Source of the DNA: Lithospermum erythrorhizon | Lineage: Eukaryota; Streptophyta; Magnoliopsida; Boraginales; Boraginaceae | Assembly: GCA_019722365.1 (NCBI GenBank) | Contig: JADFUC010002337.1 | Coordinates: 1 to 64,000, forward strand | Direction: 5' to 3' | DNA length: 64,000 bases | Shown: positions 12,501 to 24,210 of the stretch, piece by piece | Position numbering within the stretch: the first letter of the stretch is position 1 | How the letters are laid out: each line of letters opens with the position of its first letter | Notes under the pieces: generated by a model | Told to the model about the DNA's origin: nothing | The model's database searches: none | The model's input: the letters and a program-made list of their open reading frames with translations, nothing else | Program-made: the position numbers and the translations under genes

Positions 12501-13318
12501 CAGGTATCAGCCTTATAAGAGCTGTACTGCAAGAGCATCAGATCGATCGGTCAGCTTTTTATGTGCATCAGTGATTAAACCCATACCACTGAATGAGCAT
12601 CACACTGTAGTAGCTCTGCTGGGTCTCTGTGGACTTGTAATTTGGCAAAAGCTTTGTGCATTTTAATAGTGAGTGGTATTCATTATCGAGACCTATATTC
12701 TATGTTACGCCTATACGAATGTATTTATAATCTTCTTTGTAAGTATAAATATGGCCCTGCTGTAGTCCCGGTTATGGCATCTATATATGCACTGCTGTAT
12801 TTGACTCCTATGTTAATTTGTCAGGTCGGGCGTTTAAGTTTCACCCCGGTGTGTTAAGTTTCACTAAGCTTCACGGCTTACACCCTCTCTTTTCAAGCTG
12901 CTGCATTTCATTTCAGGCTGCCGACAAACTTAGCCGAGCCAGAAGTCAGGTTGAGTATTGTCTCGGTTGCTGTGAGCATCGGGTGGCAGTATCCGGCCTC
13001 GACATTTTGATGTGTTGTCAAATGTTTTTGACACAGACTTTTATTTTCAAACTTAAATTTCGTCTTCAGCTTGTCATTTTGTATTTGAGTACAAGATTTC
13101 ATTTCTTTTGTAGCCTCTACTGCATTACTATTTATTCGGGGATATGTCAGAGTATATATGTAGTTGGTTGGTTAGATATCACCCGATGGATTGTAAATTT
13201 TTAAACCGTGATTATTTTGGAAAATATTATGTAATCGATGAAGAACAGGCTTTAAAACTTAGTCAACGGCTCGTGATTCGATGTTCAGATTGCAATGACT
13301 TCACACCTAGTATGGTCA
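9590..13318 (+). repeat. Long LTR, TGTAATAACC...GGTCA
   Basis: Starts TGTAATAACCGG at 9590 and contains the pyrimidine-rich and GTTGACTTT-rich 5' portion typical of the other LTRs here (about 9840-10030). It also has a CACTAAGCTTCACGGCTTACACC motif near 12861, about 457 bp before the proposed end at 13318. The same motif lies 446-508 bp before the LTR ends at 19510, 58255 and about 63415. At 3.7 kb it is longer than its relatives (2.4-2.7 kb), so it may carry an extra insertion, possibly within 11100-12300. No protein-coding capacity was recognised. Confidence 0.5.
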
Positions 13319-13860
13319 TTAGACTTTATATTAAAATAAAAAACTTGAACAAAAAACATCTAATTTAACTTCTATGATTAAAATATCTATATTTATATAC
13401 CTTCTAAAATTTTAGATAAAATAACCATCTTTTTATTTTTTATTAAGAACATATTGCCCTTCCAACTAAAATTAATTATTTGCATCTTATTATTATCATT
13501 ATTTTCACAATTGTATCAATTATTGGCTCGTATTATGAACCCATTGGCATGAAATGAAAATTGTATCATTGTAAATAAAATAACCATTGTATTGAAACAT
13601 CATATGAATAATATAATAATATGCTATGAAGTCATCATGACATAATAAATTAAATTTAATAATATTAGACTTTATGTTAAAATAAAACTTAAATAAAAAA
13701 TATCTGATTTAACTTATGATTAATCATCTGCATCTTTTTAGTAATATTAGACTTTAGATAAAATCAGTGATTCTTTCCTTTTTTATTAGGAATATATTTC
13801 TCTTCCAACTAAAATTAATCATCTGCATCTTTTTAGTATCAGAATTATAAAATTATTAGT
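13319..13860. repeat. AT-rich direct repeat (period about 345 bp)
   Basis: The sequence AGACTTTATATTAAAATAAA at 13321 recurs as AGACTTTATGTTAAAATAAA at about 13666, followed in both by an AAACATCTAATTTAAC-like string. A further shared piece (CTTCCAACTAAAATTAAT) occurs near 13459 and 13803. The array also contains a near copy of the left flank of the nested LTR block. Confidence 0.7.
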
Positions 13861-14110
13861 ATAATGAATTTAATAATATTAGTATAATGTATTAAATTGT
13901 ATTGAATTCATATATAATTCCAAATAATGAATTGAACATTATTAGTAACTCCAAATAATAGTGAGGCATATGGAACCCCATCCAAGAATTATAACCTTTT
14001 TCTTAAAAATAATTATTTGTATTGAATTAAACATTATTAATATAATGAATTAATTTCATAAGTCACTCATCAGATGATAAAATTTATATTAAAAATTAAT
14101 TAAAGTAAGG
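13861..14110. other. AT-rich intergenic DNA
   Basis: No gene or recognisable element seen. Confidence 0.4.
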
Positions 14111-15110
14111 GCATTTAACGAATCTAATTAAAGTCAAGCTACTAAAAACTCACATGGTTAATTGTGGTTCTCGATCAAATCCCAAATTCAAATTGTTCCC
14201 CTGAATGGAACAGTTCCCGAAGAAAATAGCCCCTTAATTAAATGCCATTTAAAAAATTGCGTCAAATCAACAAAAGCATCCCAATTTTATTGATTAATTT
14301 CGCAACGGGTGCAAAATGTGGGTTCCCTGCCGTTGATTCAAAACGAAGACTCTGTAACGATCGAGTTTAAAATGAAGCACCTGCAAGAGGTTCGGGGTTA
14401 AACTTAAAAAGCCCAAAAAGGGACCCCTCAAAAATAGGCTCTATTTTAGGGTTTCATGGAGCTGGTTGTGCTTTTAATCAATCATCTGCATCTTCAAAAT
14501 CGTCCAAGCAAGATCGCGATCCACCACAAAAAAACAAACGACCAATCAAGCCGAGTATTCAAAGCCCGTAACCTATATAAAAACCCCCCTATTTTCGAAA
14601 AATATGATCCGTAATAATCCAAACATTCAGAAAAACACCGAGAATATCTCTCGTAAGATGAAAAACCTCGGTGATTTCTCTGCTGATGAAATCGTACCAA
14701 AGAAATCACTAATTGATGGTCGGAAAACACCTCCGGCAACCAACGTAGCGCCTTAAAGTGAGGATTACCGCACAAACCCGCACTTCCTTCAAGTTCACAA
14801 AAATCGAGCGAGCACCGGCTTCTCAAGAACGCGAATATTCAAGATTAAACTACGAGCTCCCCGATTATTCTAAACATTTGTATGAACATCCGATATTTCG
14901 AAAAAAGTCATTCAACATATCAAATTTTAGATATAGGAACAAGCTAAACGCTCAAATTTCTTATAGATGGATACTACGCTGAACACCGTTAAAGCCTAGT
15001 TGAACGCATCATCAACAAGGATGGAACTCTCCCTTTTCGTACAGATCATCATCATTCTACAAAGAACACGTCAAGTAGTGTAGTATAGTGCAAGAAGCAA
15101 CACTGCTTCA
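14110..15110 (-). repeat. Repeat-derived DNA, related to 29930-30030
   Basis: The piece at 14118-14190 (GTCAAGCTACTAAAAACTC ... GGTTCTCGATCAA) matches 29955-30020 (GTCTAGTTACTAAAAA ... GGGTTCTCGATCAAGCC), so both belong to one dispersed family. Orientation and boundaries are uncertain. Its look suggests the 5' half of an LTR read on the minus strand. No coding motif found. Confidence 0.35.
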
Positions 15111-16859
15111 ATAACTTACTTTACACCCATACAACCTGGCATAAGATTGAGTCGGAGTCCCAACCAAGCTAAGCAGAACCTATCATACATAGTCCCACCA
15201 TGGGCGCGGCCCCACCATCGCATCGCCCCCCACGCCAATGCTCGTAGCAGAAGTCCATCAAGTCTGGGCACTGCACGTCTGGACCCATCAAGTCCACAAC
15301 ATGAATAATCGTTAAGGCTCCCGACTCCTGACCATATCCAAAAGCCCATGCTCCTCACCATTAAGACCAAATATACATATCCACCCTTTTAATAGAAAGC
15401 ACATATTCGGTTCAAATCTGATGTTAAACTTAAATAAACCGAGCTATATCAAGCTCAAGTCACAAGTTAAAGCAAGTCATCTCAACTGCAAACACTGCTA
15501 GTGGATCTGGCAATATAATGAGTTTTCATTTGATAAACCGTACACCGAGGAATTTTCTCCTATATCGGGTTTTATTGTACCTCTTTCATGTAAATAAATA
15601 AAAAATTTTCTTGGTATTTAGAGTCTGTGTACGATGTGGACTGCCGATCACCCTTTGTCACTAATGACATCAATGTCAACAACCTTTTAAGGCCCTTTGC
15701 TAACATATCGATAGTGAGTCCTAAAAGAAAATAATAAATATAGCGAGTACCAAAGCATAATACACCTCCTGCCTCTGGCTCCTCGTGTGTCAATACATTG
15801 GAGACTTTTGGTCAAGAACCACACCGAAGACTCAAAAAGCCACACCTGCATTTTTCAACTGTGGAGATCAGAATGGAAGTTTGGCTCATTCACCGCCTTG
15901 CATCATAGTGACACTCAACAATGACGATCGCACGGCATCCCTCAAGAAAAAAATTGCTACATTGACAGGATGGTGGTGAAGTGCCATTTAAGATGTAACA
16001 TCAAGATGACCTTCTATTGCTCAAATACTCTAAAAAGATAGTTGATCAAGAGCACCAAAAAGCCACCAAGCCTGAAGGGTCGTAAACGCCCATAGCTTCT
16101 AAGTGAAATGGACCGTTTGCCCACCCCACATCACGCCTCTCACATAGACCAACGAAGAACACGCAGCCTGTCCCGTGAAGTGGATGGTTCCAGACCAAGA
16201 GTTCATACTTAAGCGGAAATAAAAGGCACGAAGCATCTCAAAGCAATTTTGGGCATGCCCTATACTCCCAGATGACTACCTTTTAAGATGCCCAAAGGCT
16301 ATCACCTCCCAAGTCCCAACACTTTGCCGAAATTAAAAAACCTTTAAGTTAAAGGTTATTATGCCTACTCGTTAAACATATCAATGTTAATCGCAGTGGG
16401 GACGTGAATATCAACAAATTGCTTCAAGACTTCAAAGGAAACGCTGTCAATTAGTATACCGACCCTGAACCCGCCTGAGGTTGGACTCAACTAGAAGGCG
16501 AGTTCCTCTATCAGCTTTTCAAAGACCAAATATTAGTATGTCAACTAACCGGGTGCTGCTAAGCGAAGAGTGAACCTCGCGATTTTGACTTCATCAATAG
16601 ATGGAGGAGTCTCAACTTGAAAGTGGTAGATAAATTTCCAAAACACTGTACCATCAACATGCATCCAAGGTATGTACTGGGACCAAGGTATCATAAGCAA
16701 AACCTCCTCAAGACCTTCGAAAGCAACTAAAGTTGTCTGAAAGCTACGCTGGTATTATACGAGCCTCAACATCAGTTTAAACAAAAGTGGCACGTGTCTA
16801 CTCCTTACTCTTAAGGCCAAGTATGATCCAAGGAAGCGTATGGAAAATTCAACTTTAGA
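15111..16859 (+). other. Probable decayed Ty3/gypsy internal region
   Basis: No protein motif could be read with confidence. The position suggests the remains of the coding region: it lies immediately left of a chromodomain-like remnant and of the sequence that marks the 3' end of a Ty3/gypsy internal region. Short open frames (for example 15785-15979) show no family signature. Confidence 0.3.
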
Positions 16860-17124
16860 AGAAAGAAGCATGACTTATAAACACAAAGCTACGTGGAAAT
16901 CCATAAGAGGAAGATGTTTAAATCGATATCCGTATCTTTAGAAATATAAAGGAAAATTTGTGTTATAATGTACTTATTTTTAGGTTTGAGAAAAGTTACA
17001 TTTGAGTAACGTGATATAACTCATGTGGAAATTTAGAATAAGAGTCATGACAGATGTTAAAATATTGGATAAGTGAACGGGGAAGCTGGCTAGAATGACG
17101 AGCAAATTTCGAGGATGAAATTTT
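16860..17124 (+). pseudogene. Ty3/gypsy chromovirus 3' end: chromodomain remnant and pre-LTR tail
   Basis: At about 16886-16942 the plus strand reads ATWKS, then after a one-base frame change EEDV, and in the first frame NRYPYL and a stop. This is the pattern 'ATWE-EEDM-RYPYLF' at the end of chromodomains in plant chromovirus polyproteins. Further right, AAATTTCGAGGATGAAATTTTTG (17103-17125) matches the GACGAAAT-type sequence regularly seen just before the 3' LTR in this group. The copy is frameshifted. Family placement rests on these two short signals and their order. Confidence 0.5.
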
Positions 17125-19510
17125 TGTGACAGCTGGCACATCAAATCTACGCCTAAGCTGATTATATTATATTATATATATGTATATATTGGTTGGTGGT
17201 GAGAAACGGAGATAGTATAAAATGATTTGAACAAAAATTGATATACCGAGACTAGTATTAGATATAGTAATTTATGTCACTCTGGAAAATAATACAATCA
17301 AATCGCTTTCATTAAAATTTAATTTCAGTGCTGAGAAATAAATCTGAACCAAACGGACTTAACTTATTTTCTAAATATCCCACCAACTTCATCATCATCA
17401 TTTCATATTTGTTTGAAACCCCACCTCAACTCCCTTTCTTTCTACTGCCTCTTCAGATTCCCCCCTCAGTGTGTGTACCTTTCTCCATTTCTTCCATTCC
17501 CTTTGTCGCTCAAGATACAAAAGTAGTTTATCATCTTCCCCCATCATCCTCTACATTTTGCTGTAAGAAAGTTGGAAACTTTGGGTGGTAGTACTTTCAA
17601 AGATTTCAAGTTTCACTTTGCTGGACTATTATGGTTTTCAACTTCTCGAGACTTTAAATGGTATGGAGTAATCATCCAAGCTGATTATATGGTTAGAAGC
17701 TTATAATAATCAAATCTTAAAGTTAAAATGTTGAAAGAAGTTAGTTGACTTTTAGGTTAACTTTTTTCCAAATTCCCTTTAAATCAGATTAGATGTTATT
17801 GAACCTTTAAATATAATTGTTTCAAAGTGTCAGTCGATTTTGGACAGCCGATCGAAGAGAGATTATGTCGAGTAGAATTTGTAAAGTTGGGTAGTATTGG
17901 GTTTGAACGTTTGTTTAATGTTGGTTGACTACTGTATAGATTGATTAAAAATTGTTTGAAAGCTGATTAAAGTGATGTAAGGGGTCGACTATATTGAGTG
18001 TTGGGAATAAGTCATAAAAGTTGGAATTTTAGAAATTGTTACTAGTTTTAGTGTTTTAATGATATTTATTTGAATTAGGTATCGGAATACACCGGATTTA
18101 AAATGTAAAATGCCTTATATTTTTTATATATCAATAATCGGGCAGCCAGGACTAGATCCTTACCGGGTCATTGATTAAATTTGATTCTTATTTGGGATTT
18201 AATAGATATAAGAGGAGTTTATTAATCGAAAGTTACAATAATGTATATAATTGCTTTGGATAGGAGCTGAAATTCGACTGCACGGACTACTCTAGAGTTA
18301 TTTTCGCTAAGCTTTTACTGAGGTGAGTAAATCTCAATGTATGTTCCTTTCATATATTTACATTATATATTTGGTACGTTGCTTAGTTATGTGTATTTAT
18401 ATCGAATGTATATCGAGATTAATGTTATGAGATTGGTTGTAGTTGTTAAGTAGATTATACTACGATTATTGGCACATGATTGTGTCAAGCCATGGTTGTG
18501 TATTGTTTGGGGTCAGGTAATCTGTGTCGATTAAAGTAAATGAGCATATAAATCGAGTAAGTACCGAATCGTGTTACATGCATATCAGGTAGCCCCGGAA
18601 GTATTCGAGGTTCTCAAAGCGATATGCATATCGAGGGGTAGCCTCGGTCGAGAATCAGGATGTATATATATCTCATGCTGGCTGAGATACGCAGACAAAG
18701 GACATGCGCCAACAGATGACGCATGGATGTGAGTTTTTGATGTTATGCATTTTGTCAATTTAACCATTATCGTTTGTGTTGTTTTATTTGAATGAATATT
18801 TGACTCATGCGTCATTGACGGTTATGGTGAATATATGTGCGTGGGAATGTTGCGTCGATTCATTGTGAATGCATGAATTGTGAGGTTGCTACGTGATCGC
18901 ATAGTGTTCATCGAGTAGTCTTACTAACGCTGCCCACATACATATCCTTTATATATAAGTATGGATTATATGTGGCTGGATACCAATCGTGATATTTGTA
19001 TTCACTAAGCTTCTCAGCAATTTTATTCCCTATTCTCATGGCGGGCGTTGCGCCTAGGTCGCTAGGAGTCGATCGCCGAGGTCAGTTTGGTGAGCCGTCA
19101 AGCCGCGGATTAAGATCGTAGCGAAGCGCGCATAGGAAGTCTCGATGCGCCTATCCTCATATCTTTTCCTTGTTATGTTTATAGAACTTTATATTGTACA
19201 TCGAAGCATGACCATACTACTATTACATGTATCAGGAGACTATGTTATGTTTTGTTGGCTAGATTATTCAAGTTGATGTATGCTTCGTGTTGATTTTATA
19301 TGCTTTTTGATATTGTTTCGCTCACCAATGGCATTGACTAAAGAGTATTATTATTATTAGTATCAAATGAGATCATTTTTGTTAGTTATTCATCGATCGG
19401 TGACTCTACCGGCTGTGTCAGGATGATCTGTGGTCACCCGCCGAGTCGTACGCCCCTCGAGGTTAGAATCGCCATCAACTCAGAGTATCCGAGTCAATAA
19501 TCGCGACGGT
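17125..19510 (+). repeat. Ty3/gypsy LTR (3' LTR), TGTGACAGCTGGCAC start
   Basis: Begins TGTGACAGCTGGCACATC directly after the pre-LTR tail. It shares ordered strings with the LTR at 55583: an ACGCC...TATATTATAT start, GACTAGTATTAGAT, AATTTATGTCACT, CTCAAGATACAAAAGT, TTTATCATCTTCCC. It carries the CACTAAGC motif at 19003, about 508 bp before its end. The right end is set by the abrupt start of an opposite-strand LTR at 19511. The two LTRs of this family in the window are clearly diverged, so the insertions are not from one recent event. Confidence 0.65.
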
Positions 19511-21962
19511 TGTATTACCTAAAACACTTTAAAAACCCATAAACCCGACATTACGAAATAAAAATAGCTCAAAACCGAAAAACGTTTAAGTTTTCAACTA
19601 TCGTGGCCTTCTACCAACTCCAAACATGGGTCAACATCAGCTTCAGAACTCCAAAAATACAAAAAATGTATCTATAGTTCCAAAAATTTCAAACCAAAAT
19701 AAAACAATCGCTTACATCAAAAACTAAATAGAAAACAAGTGACTGCCGAGACCCCAACACTGCCGCTCACCTAAAACGGAATCACCGGCACTCACAACTC
19801 GTCACCGGAGGACAATTCGCCGACCAAGTGAGAAACGGGTAAAGCTCGACAGCCTGGAACGATCACCCGGATGGTAACTTACCCAGGTCCGAATGAACAT
19901 ACAGTATAGAAATAACATACTCATATCTATCTATATATATATATACCTAGGTCTCTATCAATACAATGGGTAATTTTTGCATAACAAATACAATAAAGTA
20001 AATCATCATTTATCCTGTGAGCATACCAACGTAATAATACTCATCAAAACAACCAGCATTAACCTCATGCGACATTCAACTAAGTACACGCTACAACTTA
20101 CCTAAAATAACAATAACTCATCCAACACATTACTATATACCCACAAGTAAACAACACAACAACAAATCACAAACATAATACATAGCAAACCATCCTCCGA
20201 TTCCAACAACTCCAAATTAGATAACAACTCGCCTTTTCCCCCGGCAAGGGCCACCCATCAATATATATATAACTTGCCTTTTCCGTGTGCTCACCCTCAA
20301 CGACTCCCAACAACATCTCAACATCACAAACACACGCACATAATATCAGGCACACACAACAACATACAATGGCAATGTATCCTATATCACACACACAAAG
20401 CAAGTCCAAACCGCATAAAACCCCGTGACTTAACAGTAGATATACTACCGGGGATACTTCCAAAGACAATAATAATTTTACTCTCAACAGGGATACCAGA
20501 ATACTCACAACATAACCATACTCAAGGTTTCATTAAACACACGTAGGTTCACACAATATCCTCTAATCAACTACACAGCAACTCATACAAATCGGTTACT
20601 GCATTCAATAATTATACACACAATGGGTACACACATGATATATTATCACACTCAATTTAATACTACACGTAACATCCAACCAAACATAAGTAAATTAACA
20701 AACGAGCGATAATCCCCACCCTGGCTGGGCCACTCAGGCCGCCTACGCCAACTCAATCCCTTCACGCTAGTCCCAAGTCCGAATGGTAAGTATTACTACA
20801 AAAATAACATCACAACTCGTAATCATTTAACCCCTTTTTATCCAAATTTAAGTACCATTCTTTTACCCATTTAAAAATTATGACCCATGCTTACGTGAAA
20901 GCCTCCCGCTACGCTTCGAAGAAAATTCTGAATGTCAACCCTCAAGCTTCCTAATTTAATTCATAATAACTCTACATCTTATTCAAATTCCTAACATTCC
21001 CAAATTTTAACCCCTAAATTCCCATTTTACCTTCTCTCTCAACCACTCTAACCATAAACCTCAAATCCTAATTTCTAAATTCGATTCCATACCAAAATTC
21101 AAGACGATCAATTCCGACTCTATTTATTCCAACACTTATCGCTCATATTCAGATCTCAAAACAACTCCAATATTAACTCCAATAACGTGATTACATTAAT
21201 AATACCCCACTTACAATTATCACATTTTGGCGAAAAATCAACTCGCGATCATCCGAAATTTAATTCACTAAAACAATACTTTCTACCCCAACTATCAATC
21301 ATTATCAATTCCTATATTACAATTTAGGCCTAGGCAATAATTCCATTCAATAATTCATCCAAAAATTCCAAAGTCAAACCCAATTCCTAAAAAGTCAAAC
21401 CGGCCCTAAACACTCAAAATTTAACACTAAACATCATATTTCAATCCTAGAACAACTAATATACAACCCAAGACCAATGGAATAATAAAATTCAAATTTC
21501 AAAAGTCAAATAAAAGTCAAAAGCGCTGGATTTCACAAAATACTCTAAAATATTATTAGCACCTTTTTACCTCAAAATCATCTGAATGACGGTAGAGAAA
21601 CTTCTCCGAAAGTTTAAGCTCCAAAGCTCGCGAATTGAGAGAGAAATTTGAGAAGAAAAATCAAAAAAAATTGGGAGGGGTTCGGTCACACGGCCGAAGG
21701 GAAGCGGAAGAAAATGCATTTTTGGCTCGTCGGGCTTAAATGGGCTATCTTAAAAGGTCGGTAGTTCGTCAAAAAGCTCAACCGATGAAAATTCGGCCTT
21801 AAACTCGCCGACATTCTTCCCGCTTAACTTACTCCTCGACAACTAACTTCCAAACATACACATTTAGGAATACAAAATATTTAAGTATTTCAAATTTTAC
21901 TTGAAAACTCAATAATTTCTCATTTTCGTTTATTTCTTAACGGGTCAAGCACGGGTATTACA
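19511..21962 (-). repeat. 2.45 kb LTR on minus strand, TGTAATACCC...GGTAATACA
   Basis: On the minus strand the segment starts TGTAATACCCG at 21962 and ends GGTAATACA at 19511, with TG...CA ends inside a short inverted repeat (TGTAATACC / GGTAATACA). The minus strand shows the usual LTR body: a pyrimidine-rich leader, an exon-like TTTCGGAGAAGTTTCTC stretch (about 21600), and repeated TTGACTTTT. Just outside its 5' end the minus strand reads ATGAGGGTTAAGAT, which could be a decayed polypurine tract, so this is probably a 3' LTR with its internal region to the right. The flanking five bases (ACGGT / ATCTT) do not match, so it is not a clean solo LTR. Confidence 0.65.
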
Positions 21963-23029
21963 ATCTTAACCCTCATGGCCGAATTCAAAGTGGTCACATA
22001 AAAGTTAAGGACTCAAGATGTAACGTGTTCATGGATCCAAAAAAGCTTACGACTTACCTAAGTGTGCTATGATCCCGCCAAAGATAAAGCTACGGAACAA
22101 TACCCCCCCGAGGTCACTTAAAGTAATAATGTAATAACGACACCCAAAAGATGATGTGGCGGGCGATCGGGCCAAGAACCCAATGATAGGGTTAGGATAC
22201 ACGCCAAAACCCCCCACCTGCCAGATCTTGATCAATAAAGCGACTAATCACCACGCGGTCGTAGTCCACGAAGAGTCCCCATTAACTGGCTAACGAAGAA
22301 GCAACATTTGGTCTTCCCGACTGGGGGTACCTTAACCCCTTAAGTAAAACCAAGACAATCGCCTTCCCATGATCGGGGACAAACATAAAAAGTCATAACT
22401 CAGTGGGATCCGTTTTCTAATGCATTTGGAAGGCCAACTGCATCCATCGGAGAACAACTGTGAGAAGAAGAGAGTTACTTTTATGTCTCAACATGAAGAA
22501 ATTCAAGTAAGGCATACCCAATAGGCCACCTTCTAGCCGAACAAACACACAGAGGCCCTCATCCCCGTGAAGTAGAATGAAAAGAGAGGTTCTGGCTCAC
22601 CTTCCATCTCATTTCCATAAAGAGAATAAATAAGGCACTTGGTGTACGAACCTAAGGACATACGTTCTAAACATGAGCATTCACTAGAAGAAATAAAAGA
22701 GCTAAAAATACAACGTTATGTTCATGAATAGACCATATGGGAGTACTCGGGCAACACCCTCGGCACCAAGTGGGCTCTAGACGACCTCAAGTCGCATCAA
22801 ACGACCCAATATACTAGTACATTCACGAAAGGCATATCACAAGGAATCATTTTCCATCTCGGCTAGAATTATGCATAAATATGTGTGGGCAAACAACACC
22901 TGCCTTTATGAGAGAAATTGATGGGTCGGTATTCCCTCAAGCCCGGTAATGCAAAGGTATCAAATTTCAAAAAAAGGGTAAGTGTATACATCGCAATGGG
23001 GCAAACCTGTGGTTCAACACCCATAAACA
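21963..23029 (-). other. Unclassified repeat DNA, possible internal region of the minus-strand element
   Basis: No gag, protease, RT or integrase motif could be read on either strand. The position next to the likely 3' LTR suggests the remains of an internal region, but this is inference only. Confidence 0.25.
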
Positions 23030-24210
23030 AGTTTAAAACAACCTCCTGAGCACAAGGATAAACTGCACACCAATCTCCTGAGCACGAGGGATAACCGCTA
23101 ATACGCCTCGACACTTTCCAGCTTAAACTATCAATCCCACTCTTGAACATAAGTATAAACTGTCCATTCTCTCCGGACGCAGAGGACTAACCATCCAACC
23201 TCCCCGGCAGGATAAATCCGCCCACCAACCTCCTAAGCACGAGGATAAACTTCCCACTATGCTCCTTGACACGAGCTTAAACTATCTACCACCTCCTAAG
23301 CACGAGGATAAACTGCCAACTACCCTTGACACGAGCTTAAAATCGGCCTACTCCCCCCCCTACGAAAGCACGAGAGAGGATAAACCCCCACCTGTCCTCC
23401 CTCAGTGACGAGGACAACCGCCCACTCACGCCCTTCACAAGAGCTTAAACTATCAATCCCACTCTTAAACACGTAGTATAACCATCCACCTCCGTATTTA
23501 GAGAGTAGAATCATCCAACCTCTCGGTGCAGTTAAGATAAACCTTCCATCAACCTCCCGAGTACGAGAATAAACTGTCCACTATGCTCCTTGACATGAGT
23601 TTAAACTATAAATCCCACGCTTGAACTTGAGTATAAACTATCCACCTCCCTCATGAGAGGACGAATCATCCAACCTCCTGAGCAAGAGGATAAATGAGCA
23701 CGAGGATAAAATGATCACTATGCTCCTTGACACGAGTTGCAACCATCATCCCACTCTTGAACACGAGTATAACCGGCCCACCTCGGACGGTAGGATTAAT
23801 TATCCAACCTCCTGAGCACGAGGATAAACTACCCACCAACCTCCTAAGCACGAGATCAATCACAACTATGCCCTTGACATCGGTAGCTTAAACTATCACC
23901 CTCCTAAGCACGAGGATAATTCCCACTCACGCCCTTGACACGAGCTTAAACTAGCCCACTACCTCCTAAGCACGACGATAACCCGCCCACGCCTCATACG
24001 AGCCAAACCGCTTAATTTCTCCTTGTAAGTACGAGGATAAACCCGCCTATCAGGTTCCTCTCACACGGGTTCAAACCATTCTACCACACTCTGGCTCTAG
24101 GGAACCGGCCCACCTCCGACGTAGAGGTCAGATCCTCCAAGCTCCTAAGTATGAGTCTAAACTGCCCAAGCCCTCCTTGATATGAGGTTAAAAGATCAAA
24201 CCCCCTTTGA
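23030..24210. repeat. Complex minisatellite with higher-order arrangement
   Basis: About 1.2 kb is built from related units of roughly 25-40 bp. Type A holds GAGCACGAGGATAAACTG (about 14 copies). Type B holds CCTTGACACGAGCTTAAAC (about 9). Type C holds CACTCTTGAACACGAGTATAA (4 copies, near 23140, 23463, 23620, 23758). Type D holds ATCCAACCTCC after a variable start (about 5). They recur in a similar order (A, B, C, D), giving a larger repeat of about 140-320 bp. All four share a CACGAG core and a following TAAAC/TTAAAC, so they come from one ancestral unit. Confidence 0.9.

Larger units (their letters stand above)
6311..13318 (+). mobile_element. Nested block of LTR retrotransposon sequence
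   Basis: The block opens with TGTAATAACC at 6311 and closes with TATGGTCA at 13318, the TG...CA form of LTR ends. It is flanked on both sides by TTAG (left 6307-6310, right 13319-13322). Outside the block, the left flank (AACATCATATGAATAATA..., about 6239) and right flank (ACTTTATATTAAAATAAA) form a sequence that occurs unbroken at 13598-13690. Internally TGTAATAAC recurs at 8542 and 9590, each the likely start of another LTR. No intact polyprotein is present. The outer boundary is an inference from the flank match, strong but not proven. Confidence 0.6.

Noticed and set aside
23030..24210. Regularly spaced repeats reminiscent of a CRISPR array
   Set aside because: The spacing and 'spacers' are themselves repeated unit types, there are no cas genes, and the DNA is plant nuclear. 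It is a minisatellite.
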